64,000 nt of DNA, taken from positions 68,283,566 through 68,347,565 of the forward strand of contig CM060174.1 in NCBI GenBank assembly GCA_030549775.1, read 5' to 3'. A program made the translations under genes and the position numbers. The stretch is from Tamarix chinensis. Its lineage: Eukaryota; Streptophyta; Magnoliopsida; Caryophyllales; Tamaricaceae. How positions within the stretch are numbered: position 1 is the first letter of the stretch; each line of letters opens with the position of its first letter. Positions 35,430-45,471 of the stretch are shown here, in pieces. Under the pieces are notes generated by a model. The model searched no databases, was not told the origin of the DNA, and saw nothing but the letters and a program-made list of their open reading frames with translations.

Positions 35430-35850
35430 GACCAGCCGATCCACCGGTTAGGAATAGTGATTAGGGTTTTACCCTGTGTGACCAATCCACCGGTAATAAT
35501 AGTGGTTAGGACATGAGGTCCTATGTGTATCCGGCCCACCGGTTATAATAGTGGGGGATCCCGAGCTCAATAAAGACAAACCAGATCGTTAATGCTATTA
35601 AAAGATACTAATTACTTACAGTAGAACACCATGCGAGCAGGAGCCAAGCCGATCCACCGGTTAGGAATAGTGGTTAGGGTTTTACCCTATGTGTGTCCGG
35701 ACTACCGGTTATAATAGTGGGGTGTTCCTGTTTTTGCATGGTGGTGATACGGACAAGAACCAAGCCGATCTACCGGTTAGGAATAGTGGTTAGGGTTTTT
35801 ACCCTATGTATGACCGACCCACCGATTACAATAGTGGGGTGTTCCTATAC
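35430..35850 (+). repeat. ACCGG-AATAGTGG cassettes in LTR B
   Basis: Seven units (near 35436, 35484, 35530, 35650, 35697, 35765 and 35812), each with a (GATC/GGCC)CACCGGTTA-like head and AATAGTGG. The arrangement is as in palindrome P but with different spacers, so the set predates the split of these LTR copies. Confidence 0.8.
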
Positions 35851-36448
35851 TCGCATGGATTGATAAAGAACATGGTGTGTATCTACATTTGATAAAAGAA
35901 AGATTAAATGATTAATCCGGACCTTTTTGGGCCTTACGTATGGACCTATTGATTATAAGTGATTTCATTTTATGCTTCTATGTATCATATGTGTGGGTTG
36001 TAATTGTATGTGATCATTATCCTGCATGAATTAATGTGTTATATGTCGGACTTAGTATTCGGTTACCTTACTCGGTACATAGCGTACTGATCACCCGTTT
36101 TATGGGTGCTGCTCATTCCCATGAGCAGAAGGCCCGTCTAATTTGATGCAGGTAGGAGATACCTACTTTGATGCTATCGATGTCTACGGGACATCAGGAG
36201 GGGCAGAGTGATAGCTGGGCTGGATCAATCTTTAGACTGACGTGGTCGTTGTCCTTTTTAAATTTATGATTCATGTTATCTTTTATTATGTTTGAATTGT
36301 CGAAACAATTTTACTAAGGTTGTTTAGTTATTATCTGGAAAAACAATAGCCGGTATTTCGAATTATGTAAGACTTACGCGTACTCTGATTTCTGTTTTTA
36401 TAAATTTGAATTTGTATGGTATTACTGATAATGTTTTCTTAGCCTTAG

Positions 36449-36494
36449 CACTTGGTACCAGAACGGCAGAAGTAAACTGGTCTGGTACTAAGTG
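36449..36494 (+). other. U5 hairpin of LTR B
   Basis: CACTTGGTACCAG (36449-36461) pairs with CTGGTACTAAGTG (36482-36494): 13 pairs, one of them G-U, with a 20-base loop. CCTTAG precedes and TGTGGCGGTAAC follows. The stem lies 80 bases from the LTR end, just upstream of where the primer site would be. Confidence 0.75.
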
Positions 36495-36581
36495 TGGCGG
36501 TAACATCCCCAGAATTTAGAGTTTATTTATAAGTAGTATGTTTGAAAAAAAAAATTGTAAATTTTGGGGTGTTACAATAGG

Positions 36582-37755
36582 AGTCTCAAGATATGGGACA
36601 GACCTCCTTGAAAGGATAGAGGTAGAATGTTGGTAACATGCATGTCAAGGGTGAAATGCTTATCGAATAAGATAGTATCCATTTAAAGAGAAAGGTTGTT
36701 GAGCTAGGCCTAGACCGGTCTACCGGTGAATAATAGTGGCCAGGAGCTGGGGTGCCCTGCATGACCTTTCCACCGGAGAATAATAGTGGTCAGGCGCACT
36801 TTGCCATGCATGACCATTCCATCGGCTATAATAGTGGAGATTTTTGTGCTCAACAAACCGAACATAATGATGATAAGACATGGGAAAGACACAAAGTAAT
36901 TACAATGAAACACCATATGAGTCAAAGCCAGATCGGTACACCGGCGAATAATAGTTGCCAGGAGCATTTTGCCCTGTATAACTGGTCCATTGGCTATAAT
37001 AATGGGGTTCCCACACTCACATGGATTGATAAAGAATATAATGTGAATCAACTATATTTACCAAAGATATAAAGAATAAGCCTACCAGGACCATAGTTGG
37101 CCTTCATCCTCTATATTACTGTGAGCTTCCTATATGATCATATCATGTATTCTATGTTATATGTCTATATATGTTGGCCTTAGTGCATTTGTTACCTTAC
37201 TCAGTATATAGCGTACTGATCACCCGTTTCATGGGTGTTGCTTATTCCCACGAGCAGAAGACCCATCTGAGTTTGTGCAGGTAGGGGGCGATGTCTTCGA
37301 TGCCTACGACACCTACAAAGCATCAATCGGGGCTAAGAGTTGAGCCTAATCTTGGCTTGAAGATTGAGAGTGACTTGGCCGAACTCTGTTTTTTCCTTTG
37401 ACTGGACCATGTCTCATTTTATTTTAGTTATTTTAGTTATGTGACACCTTGTGGTATCTTATGTTTTTGAAAAACTCTAGTAACTTACTCTTTGGTTTGT
37501 AGTTCTAAATTGCACTATGATTTCTATATGACTATGAGGGAGTCCTCTCATGGACACTCATTGTTTTATTAATGACTTGTGTTCGATGTTAACCCTGTTT
37601 AGCCTTAGCACTTAGTATTGGAACGGTAGGAGTGAACCGGTCTAGTATTAATTATGGCGATAATACCCCGAGAATTTACAGTTTTGTTATTGTACTTCTG
37701 TTAAACCTTTTTAATCAAACAAAATTTTTTAGTAGTAAATTTTGGTGGTGTTGCA
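36582..37755 (+). other. 3' part of solo LTR D
   Basis: Diverged cassettes at 36710-37010 include units with CACCGG and TAATAGTGG. Then come the CTTACTCAGTATATAGCGTACTGATCACC-like block (near 37200) shared with LTR B at 36070, and a decayed hairpin near 37609-37650. The end is at GTGTTGCA. Confidence 0.85.
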
Positions 37756-37760
37756 AAAGG

Positions 37761-39184
37761 TCCAAGCAATAATTACTATAAAATAAAAACATGAAGTTAA
37801 GCTCATACCATATTACTTTCATAATTAAGCAATATTTGGATGATACAACTAATAAAACATATTTATCTCTGGTTCTAGTAGAAAAATTTGGATAAAAAAT
37901 TTATATATTTCATGGAAGAAAAGGCAGTTCAATAAAAGATATTTGGCATGCATTGCAAAATAAATTTAAATGGTATCTATGCTCATCACTTAGATCTAGA
38001 TGGAGGTTATATTTCTAACTCACTTTGAACCACACCCGTCTAATAACTTTGAGCTACACTAACTATGAATACATGTAGAAAGTGCAAAATTTCTTAATTT
38101 AGTTGTCAATTTAGCTTAAGAAAAGTAGATTTAACAAGAAAGAAAAATACCCACCTTTTTTCCAAATTCCATACCCATTATATACATATATATGTATATA
38201 TATATATATATCGAGAAAGGCCATTACCACATAATTAACCCATCTAAATTCCCAAATTCCAAACAATTTGAACAATCCTCACATAACTGGGTTAATATTC
38301 CCAAATTTTAGAAATCAAGCATATACCACATAATTAACCCATCCAAATCAATCATACAACACATACATACTCAATTCAGTAGATAATTTAGCATAATCAA
38401 AGCTAATTCATAGAAATTTAATCAAAAGAAAGGTTATGATTTAGGATAATTTATACCAATTAATATTAGCCAAAATAGGGCAGATAAAGGGCACTGTGGC
38501 TTCATCAAAGGTATAGGAATGTCTACCGATGGTGGACGTCGCTGGAGGTGGCCGGTAGTGGCGTCATGGTGGTGTTGTGGAAATAGGGCCGGAGCAGGGT
38601 CGAGCGACCCACTCTGCTTCCTTGCTCGTGCTACTTGTCCGACCATAGTTGTTGCTTCCTCACTCCCGTACTACCATTATTTGGTGGTCGTGCTTTAGTG
38701 GTGAGGTGGTATGGTGGTGGTCAAAGAATGCACACAAAGGAGCAGGAAAGGGAAGGGAGAAGGGAAGCAGGGGGTTGGGCCTCAGTGAAGAAAAAACCAA
38801 TGGGAAAGGAAGACAGAGAAGGAAAGAAAAGGGGGTGGGGACTGGTCATCGATTGTGTTTTTTATGTATCTAAAATATGATAACGAATTATTTTATCTAA
38901 ATTTTATTTAATAAAAACCGTTTGGATAAAGATCCGAGAAATAAATTTTCTTTTTATACAAGTTTAAGTGACTAATAATAATTTAACATATTTATAAAAA
39001 TGTCATCCGTAAATAAAAATGGAAAAAACATAAAAAAAAATCATAAATAAGTTGCAGAAAATATAAATATAAATTTTTTGAAGATCTTAGCGACCTCATA
39101 AAAAAATTCATAGATGTAAATATTTTCTACAGATACAAATTATTAAAGTTTTTCCACTATAAAAATATATAAATATATATGAGA
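37761..39184. other. Right interior of the CACTA element with a GC-rich island
   Basis: There is a TA microsatellite at 38178-38212. A ~100-bp direct duplication has TACCACATAATTAACCCATC at about 38227 and 38327. From 38500 to 38860 the DNA is GC-rich, unlike the rest of the element, with open frames on both strands (38434-38646 minus, 70 codons; 38635-38880 plus, 81 codons). Neither has a motif I know. A captured host fragment is possible but unproven. Confidence 0.5.
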
Positions 39185-39359
39185 CTTAAATGTATTTAGC
39201 GACCAAAAAAATTAACAATTAATGACCAAAAGTTACATTGGTCGTAATAGATATACCAATAACAATGAATTTTAATAGTGATCATTAATAATATATTAAT
39301 AGGGACTAAAAAAATTTTGGTTGCTAAATTGGTCGTTAGTGTACCCATTTCTTGTAGTG
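39185..39359. repeat. CACTA right end with sub-terminal repeats
   Basis: TTTAGCGACCAAAA, ATTGGTCGTAAT and TTGGTCGTTAGTG mirror the left end. The last bases read TTTCTTGTAGTG, the reverse complement of CACTACAAGAAA. Confidence 0.85.
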
Positions 39360-39362
39360 TAT

Positions 39363-39620
39363 ATTGGGATACCATGATAGGTTCATAGATTTGTTGATGT
39401 TTGTTCTAGGTATAGCAGCTAGCGAGTTGACAATGGTATATTAGTTTGAGTAGGGATCCTATTCAACATCTAGAGGATGATGTGTGTCGTGGCATTATAG
39501 AAATTAACCACTTTGTACAAACAGGTACATCTAGAGGATAGTCAAGCAGACACCCGAATGACATAAGTCAAGAAAATGTTGATTGATGAATGGATGTGGT
39601 CACTAGTATATTTTCCATCC
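39363..39620 (+). pseudogene. Gypsy (Tekay-like) gag remnant, 3' part
   Basis: Continues the gag at 18890-19128 once the CACTA element and one TAT are removed. The translation YHDRFIDLLMFVLGIAASEL fits the family pattern Y...F..L..Y.......A..F. The DNA aligns with the reverse complement of about 44660-44770. Stops are present. Confidence 0.7.
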
Positions 39621-39985
39621 TCTTCTTACCAGTGTAGGTGTTATTCAATTTATATACATTATTACGGTTTATATCTACTATTTTTATTACTATAGATTCC
39701 TTGTCTCCATCTGCACGTGTCTATATATATGGCGTTAGCATTTTTTGGTATAGATTGGATTGCACTTAGCACTCCTCAGATGTGGCCTTAGATAAAGGTT
39801 GAGTAGAATTTTTTTGGGGCTTGGTTTAGATGGATCTATGGGACTTTGATGTGTTCCTTAGAATTGATATGTTAGGGAGATACTATGTAGTGATTAATAA
39901 TGCCTAGGAGTGAGTAGTGTTAATGGGACCTCAAGGTGCTAGGGTCTCCTATGGAAGATGTAATCTTAGGCCTATTATAATGGTT
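39621..39985 (+). pseudogene. Gypsy protease region, heavily decayed
   Basis: By position this is the protease to RT linker of the plus-strand gypsy element. Only the end can be read, PQGARVSYGR (39925-39960), matching the segment that precedes RT in related elements. No DSG triplet was seen. Confidence 0.4.
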
Positions 39986-40650
39986 ATATATGCCAATGCA
40001 CTTTATTCGTTGGAGGATATTTTAGGCTCTTGGGACTTTCCTAATATGTTTGTAGAGGAGATAAACTTCACCATTGAGTTAGTGTCAAGTATTGAGCCAT
40101 TTTTTAAGGTACCATATAGGATGGCACAGGTAGACTTACGAAACTTATAGTCACAACTACAAGAGTTAGTAGTTCACAATTACATCTGCTCAACTAGGTC
40201 TATATGGGGAGCACTTGTTCTCATCATGAAGAAAAAGGATTGGAGTACTAACTTCTGTATAGATTATTGTGGCCTAGACCAGTTGCCGATGAATAAAGGA
40301 TATTTGTTTCTAATGATTGATGATTTGTTTAACTTGCTTTGAGGTGCTTTGATTTTCTTAACGATTAGATTGAGGTTAGGTTATCACTAGCCACACTTCA
40401 CTAAGGTAAAAATCATTAAGATGACCTTAAGGATATTACATGGGAACTATGAATTCATAGTGATACCTTTTGGACTCATTAATGTGCATGTCTTATTTAT
40501 GAACATGATTGTGAGGATACTCTTCTTGTTCCTCAATTAGTTTGTGGTGCTCTTTATAGTTGACATGTGGCTATACTCTTAAAGTAAAGAGGAGAAAGAT
40601 CAGCATCTTTGCACTATATTATCACTCCTTAGGAAGAACAATCTGTATGC
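39986..40650 (+). pseudogene. Gypsy reverse transcriptase remnant
   Basis: Plus-strand motifs in order: WDFPNMF (family REFPDVF), INFTIELVSSIEPFFKVPYR + MA (family F.IEL.PGT.PIS..PYRMA), SIWGALVLIMKKKD (family SPWGAPVLFVKKKDGS), CIDYCGLDQ (family CIDYR.LN), IDDLFNLL and a HGNYEFIVIPFGLINVHVLFM + NMI stretch (family H.G.YEFLVMPFGLTNAP..FM..M). The YVDD equivalent reads FIVDMW. It ends at RKNNLYA, where a minus-oriented LTR fragment begins at 40652. At least four stops. Confidence 0.85.
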
Positions 40651-40651
40651 C

Positions 40652-41130
40652 TATAACACCTCCATTTTTCAAAACTAACCCATGAAAAAATAGTAAAGCC
40701 AAATAGCATAAGGATATTACCACCACAAATAGTGTAAGTTAACACCAGTTTTCTATTTACACTAGCTGTTAATGCTAGTTGAAATAAAAAAAATCCATCC
40801 ACTTTTATTATTAACTCAAGCTAATAGAAAATATTAATTTCTATTAAATTTAATGTAAATTAGAGTTGATTGTAAAGATAAAATGAAAATGTCAACTAAA
40901 ATTGAAAATCATGAAAGTAGTTAACTTAAATCATTGGCAACAAATAAATCTATGAAAATGGCTACCATTTACACTCTTCCCAAATATACACGCCATCCAT
41001 ATTTGTAATATTTTATACCTAATCTACACTTTCTTATCTATTCACCATGTACATCATAAATCATCACAACCCTATTTTAAAAATGTAACAAATCAGCTGG
41101 GGAAACAACTTAGTAACATAAAAGTACAAG
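40652..41130 (-). mobile_element. 3' end of a chromovirus LTR, inserted in the RT above
   Basis: On the plus strand it begins TATAACACCTCCATTTTTC, a diverged form of the LTR terminus TGTAACACCCCAAAATT. It has the box TTACCACCAC and the U5 hairpin (TAGTGTAA at 40730-40737 with TTACACTA at 40757-40764). Only about 480 bp of LTR remain. It is probably the 3' LTR of the minus-strand element whose integrase lies next door and whose 5' LTR ends at 45472. Confidence 0.65.
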
Positions 41131-41139
41131 GGATGTTTC

Positions 41140-41350
41140 CATTATTATGCTCATATGGTGACTATTGTTTTAGGAGAATTCCACCAATTTAGGCGATCCT
41201 CCCAACTCTCGTATAACTTGAGTATGCACGCTTGAAGCATATCCTATAAAGTATGAATAGTGCACTCAATTAGCCTGTCTGTAGGTGGATGGAAAGTTGT
41301 GCTCATCTTTAGTTGTATTCCAAAAACTTATTGTAACTTCTACTAGAAGT
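41140..41350 (-). pseudogene. Tekay-like integrase fragment
   Basis: Minus-strand translation gives QLKMSTTFHPPTDRLIECTI followed by HTL.DMLQACILKLYESWEDRL, matching the family form L..STA.HPQTDGQSERTIQTLEDMLRACV.....W...L. This is the C-terminal part of the catalytic core. It stops abruptly near 41350, where a plus-strand integrase fragment of another lineage starts. Confidence 0.8.
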
Positions 41351-41379
41351 GAGTGAAGTTCCTAAGTTATTTCTAGAAT

Positions 41380-42030
41380 ACATTATGACATATGCTAGGA
41401 AAAAAGCTTCCATTTAGTACATCACATCATCCTCAAACAGATGGTCAAAATGAGGTTATTAATAAAAAATTGGGTACTTTGATAATGGGATTAGTGAGTA
41501 AGAGTGCTAAGGATTGGGATGTAAAGTTAGCACATGCGAAGTATGCTTACAATTAGAATCCTTCAAGTACAACAAACTCTAGTCCCTTCAACATAGAATA
41601 TGGTATTAATCTGTATATACCAATTCATATGGTGCCATTGAAGAAGGAGGAAATGAAGAATTATGATGCACAAGAGCAAGTAGAGTTATTTCAGAAACTT
41701 CATCAATAAATCAAGCCCAACATTAAGAAGGCAAATGAAGTATACAAGGTAAGAGCAAATAAGCATTGGAGTCAACATGTACTCCAATAGGGGGATTTGG
41801 TATGGTTGCACTTAAGGAAGAAGAGATTTTCTAATCTAAGGAAAACAAGCTTATGCCAAGGGCATATGGTTCTTTCAAAGTACTTAGGAAATTTGGCAAA
41901 AGTGCTTATCAACTAGATTTATCATATTCACATGGTGGGGTGTCTCAAATGTTCAATGTTAGAGATATGTCCCTATTACGGAGATGGAAATTTGAGAGCA
42001 AATTCAAGTCAACAAGGAGAGAATGATGTA
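41380..42030 (+). pseudogene. Chromovirus (Reina-like) integrase C-terminal part
   Basis: Plus strand: LPFSTSHHPQTDGQNEVINK, LAHAKYAYN, SSPFNIEYGINLYIPIHMVP, an EVYKVRANKHWSQHV stretch, GDLVWLHLRKKRF, LSKYLGNLAKVLIN (family form I..N.Y...L) and a degraded F.V.D..PY end. This lineage matches the minus-strand integrase at 2.0-2.65 kb, not its neighbour at 41.2 kb. A dozen stops and frameshifts. The region downstream to about 42.5 kb should be its 3' untranslated and LTR sequence. Confidence 0.85.
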
Positions 42031-43440
42031 GGAGCAAATGATCTGGACATAGCATTTTTGGTAATTATGGATGAAACCTACAAAACAATTCACTAGAAAT
42101 AGAGACGTGTGCATGGCATGCATGGAGAGCATGAACATGCTGCATGGAAGAAATGAACTTGGAATTTGCATGAGCAAATATGTTAGACATTTAGGATGTG
42201 TAATATTATTTATTAGTATGATATTATTAGATAAAGGATAAGAATGTTGAATCAGTCAACAAGGTTTCTTAATTCTATCTTTTAGCATTTATCTTATTTC
42301 ATCTTTTGAGATGTTTCTAGAGTGGGAAGCAATATATTGCGTTAGGGGTCAATTTCTGTCAAATTTTAATTAAGATTATTTTGTAATATTAGAGAGTTCA
42401 AATGGCTATAAAATCCATAGAAGTACACGATATGAAGGGAGACAAAAAATAAATGAAAAAATACAAGTTCTTCACAATTTTAATCAATTCTATTGAAATT
42501 CATTTTTTTCATGTAAATTAGTGATTAATTGTTATTCAAACCCTCCACAAAACCCACACCATCCTAACCTTAATCGGCACCTTCAATGCCATTATCATCA
42601 TCTTCAACCTCTTCTTCTTACTTAATTTTAATTATTTCCAAACCTTAGATAATAATATTTTTTTTATCATACGTTCATCCTCAAAATCTTAACATCAAAA
42701 TTCATTAATCAAATCACCATTATTCTAATCGTTTGTCTGCATAATATTCATATCAGCACTAAACCCTAATCATAAACCCTAACCCTAACCCACAAACCAA
42801 GACATTTAAAAATCTTCATCATTCAAGTATCATCATCATTAGCTCTTTTTAGTTAAATCATCATCATGATCTCTTCATCATCTTTGAACCATCATAATCC
42901 ATAAATAACCCTAATCAAACCATATTACCACCCAAACCATATTTTTATAACCCTATACACATCAATAGGTCGTTTAGAGGTAAGAGTGATTGCACTCACC
43001 ATCACACCTTCAGTGTTTGAGGAGATTTGACCTAGTCAACATGGTGATGTTAAGCTCGAGAGAATCAACTAGGGCATTAAAGAAGGTATAACCATAGGGT
43101 TTTATCTCCACGAGGATGGTAGTGTTAAATATTATAATAGGTGGTGTATACCATAGGGATTTGTTAAGTTCAAGAGTAAAATCAAGTCAATATTCGACAA
43201 AATCAAAGTACCCTAAAGCTAATCAAATATTTCAACAATCATTAGAAGAAGATAATTGTTATTCACCATTAGCTATTTCAAGCCTCAATAATTTATCAGC
43301 AAACATATACTCCCATCCATCATCTCTAGAAAGAGAAGGAGTGCTCCTTATAGTGACACGCTCAGGTGGATGTACTTATGAGCCGCAAATTCCTCTAGTT
43401 GTGACTTCAACTCTCATAACTCTATTCACATAATTTGAAA
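42031..43440. other. Unassigned; probable LTR or leader sequence
   Basis: No domain is readable. The plus-strand frame 43116-43433 (105 codons) is one of the longest in the second half of the window but shows no motif and has no match elsewhere here. Short CCCTAA words near 42772 are not a telomere array. Confidence 0.35.
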
Positions 43441-43449
43441 CACTACCTT

Positions 43450-43600
43450 CAAAACTGCCTAAGCCCCTAGTACTAGCTCGGTGGGGAGTTTTATCTCATG
43501 TACCATTGGAATACATAATATCTTCTTCAAAAACACATTAGGAAAGTCCCAAGCAACTAAAATCTCCTCTAATGCCAACAAATTTTTATTCAACTCATAA
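43450..43600 (-). pseudogene. Gypsy protease-RT linker
   Basis: The minus strand reads LALEEILVAWDFPNVF followed by IKLPTELVLGA, the REFPDVFP...F.IEL.PGT segment at the start of gypsy RT. The RT itself is missing downstream. Confidence 0.75.
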
Positions 43601-44080
43601 CATTACACAGATACATAGGGTAACCTGTTTACACCAATTAATACAACATATAGGGAGATAAAACCTTAGTCATATTCCTAGTATTACATCTCTTATAGGA
43701 GACCCTAGCACCGTGAGGTTCTAACAACACTACTCACTCTTAAGAATAATGATCTTGGCTTAGTATCTCCCCAATATATCACTTCCAAGAATCACATAAA
43801 AATCTCGTAGGTCTATCTCTACTAAGTCCAATAGGAATTCTACCTTACCTATCTCCTAGACCACATTCGAGTAGAGCCTAGTAAAAGCTAGGTTATTCCT
43901 AAATCGCAACACGATAGATATAGACATACTAGCAAATGGGAACAACAAAACTCTACCAATAAAAGTAGTAGATGAAAATGACAAGGATGCACCCGAATCA
44001 AATAATACATGAAACAGTAATGAAAGGATGGTGAACATGCCATTGATCGCACCAATTGTTGATTAGACTCTCCCTAGCCA
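43601..44080 (-). pseudogene. Gypsy retropepsin remnant
   Basis: Minus-strand frame 43856-44038 includes VLFDSGASLSFSSTTF, the active-site motif of the aspartic protease (family VLFDSGASHSFIS..F), which cleaves the polyprotein. The His after DSGAS has changed to Leu. Later protease motifs are lost to stops. Confidence 0.85.
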
Positions 44081-45180
44081 ATGACATTTAATTGTCCGCT
44101 TATATGTCTTCCTACCTCAATACCCTCCAACACCCTAGGTCTATCCTCCTACTCCATTAGGAAATAGGTGAGGCCTTTAGGTCTCCCTTTAGCCTCCCTT
44201 GGTTATAAGCTAGTTGGGGTAGTTTCCCTCTACTTCCATAGCTGCTACCACTACTATTGAGATTATAGATGGCAGGTCCTCTACTAATTATCCCTACTTC
44301 TTCGGTACAAGTGGTTCCTACTACTACTAAAACAAACCCCTTTTTTGATATCCCTTAAAGTATCAATAACTCACTTATCATAAGTCCAACATTGGTCCTA
44401 GTGGCAAAAATGCTGCACGAAGTGTATCGGTTACCCTAAGTGCCTAATCTAACAACCTATATGACCCCTACGCTGATAACTAGGAGGTTTACCTCCCTAA
44501 AACTAAATCAAACCTATAGAACCCTATGACATTGGCTTCCTCTTACCCAAAATAGAAGTAATCTATTGAACCATCGTAGTGGCAACACATAAAAAATTAT
44601 AGAAGGTGATTAAGTGTTCGAAGTACATGATACCCATCATAATCAAAATGCTAAAATGGATCCCTAGCTCAAAAATTTACACCATGGTAGACTAACTAGC
44701 CACTATACCTAATAAAACAACAATAACTCTATGAACTAAGTGTGGTACTATTATATAGTGATGCTCCCCTAGGTCAACTATATGAAATTCTTAAGGATTT
44801 TGAGATAAAACTTGATGTGGATAACCATCTCAAAGTCCTCTAAGGACATTGGTGGTCCTCCATATGCACAGTAACCTACCCACTAAGCCATAGTGACTCT
44901 TTAAGGAAAAAGGCTTCAATGCTCACCTTTCCAACAGGTGGACAATCGATTATCTCAAATTTTCATTCCATATCCTAGGTCATCTATCTAGGATAATGGA
45001 ATCTTCCTCACCAATGTAGATTGGAAGATGATGAATAGAGACACTTTGAAGTCAATCTTCTCTAATATCCGTTTGTAGGTCATGTGGAAGTAGTGGCAAT
45101 AGTTGAGGTTAAAGCTAAGATGGTTGTGAATTCTTGAAAAACTCAATGAATTCTTGTCTCCTATAGATATCTTATCCTAC
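44081..45180 (-). pseudogene. Gypsy (Tekay-like) gag remnant
   Basis: The minus strand around 44930 to 44660 carries the capsid core: an FEMVIHIKFYLKILKNFI stretch (family F...F..KF.P), the LTQGS equivalent (TGACCTAGGGGAGCA on this strand) and a Y....F..L stretch. It aligns with the plus-strand gag at 18.96-19.13 and 39.36-39.62 kb. A weak zinc-knuckle region lies near 44350-44480. Stops throughout. Confidence 0.7.
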
Positions 45181-45456
45181 CATTAAACTCCATGATGAGA
45201 AAGCCACAAGACTGAAAACTTGTTAGAATAAAAATATTCCCAGGTTACTCGCACAAATTACACATAAGCACATTCAAAGGACACCTAGGTTACCCATTCT
45301 CGATTCTCACAAATTAATCTAGGTTTTTGAAGAATTGATTTTTTTTTTCAAAATATAAAAGTGTCTAATAAAATCACATATGGGATCATTTGATAGCTAA
45401 ATTTCTAAAAACACTAAAAAATTTCTAAAAATAAAAACATGGTAATCAAAACCAAA
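45181..45456 (-). other. 5' leader of the minus-strand gypsy element
   Basis: AT-rich untranslated interval between primer site and gag. No motif. Confidence 0.5.
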
Positions 45457-45469
45457 GCTCTAATACCAA
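45457..45469 (-). other. Primer binding site, initiator-Met tRNA type
   Basis: The minus strand reads TTGGTATTAGAGC, one base from the canonical site. It follows the LTR end TTACA at 45472 after the dinucleotide AG. Confidence 0.9.
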
Positions 45470-45471
45470 CT

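Larger units (their letters stand above)
31975..36576 (+). mobile_element. Solo LTR B (4602 bp), TSD ATAGG
   Basis: It starts TGAAATACCCCAAAATTTT, ends GGGGTGTTACA and is flanked by perfect ATAGG duplications at 31970-31974 and 36577-36581. Since the TSD follows the LTR end directly, with no primer site or coding region, this is a solo LTR. U3 is about 1.15 kb up to the TATA box (33120-33127). The rest, about 3.4 kb, would be R-U5, unusually long for a plant LTR. It is the cleanest reference for reading D and P. Confidence 0.92.
21887..37755 (+). mobile_element. Solo LTR D (about 4.75 kb after removing insertions), TSD AAAGG
   Basis: It starts TGAAATACCCCAAAATT and ends TGGTGTTGCA (from TGTTACA). 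It is flanked by AAAGG at 21882-21886 and 37756-37760. Removing the palindrome (23445-29956) and solo LTR B (31975-36581) leaves about 4750 bp, close to the 4602 bp of B. Gene content is nil, as expected for a solo LTR formed by LTR-LTR recombination. Order: U3 with a C/T-rich tract, TATA box, (ATT)n tract, the ACCGG-AATAGTGG cassettes at 36.7-37.0 kb and the terminal box. By primer type and LTR size it resembles Tekay/Del chromoviruses. Confidence 0.88.
19129..39359. mobile_element. CACTA (En/Spm-like) DNA transposon, TSD TAT
   Basis: The left end starts CACTGTAGAAAACT and the right end reads, on the minus strand, CACTACAAGAAATGGG. Both carry the CACTA signature, with 3-bp target duplications TAT at 19126-19128 and 39360-39362. 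Sub-terminal motifs of the GGTCGCTAA / TTAGCGACC type crowd both ends, as in this superfamily. After removing the solo LTR at 21887-37760 the element is about 4.36 kb. I recognise no transposase domain, so it is probably non-autonomous. It interrupts a gypsy gag, which gives independent proof of the borders. Confidence 0.88.

Noticed and set aside
21887..37755. Reading 21887-29937 as a 5' LTR with PBS and 29957-37755 as its 3' LTR
   Set aside because: Removing P with its ATTAC duplication restores one LTR of ~4.75 kb flanked by AAAGG. The 29.9 kb PBS belongs to P, whose arms are much less diverged than the rest of D.
42760..42792. Telomere-like CCCTAA words
   Set aside because: Only about four irregular units, within sequence that has many AAACCCTAA-type words. 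Not an array.
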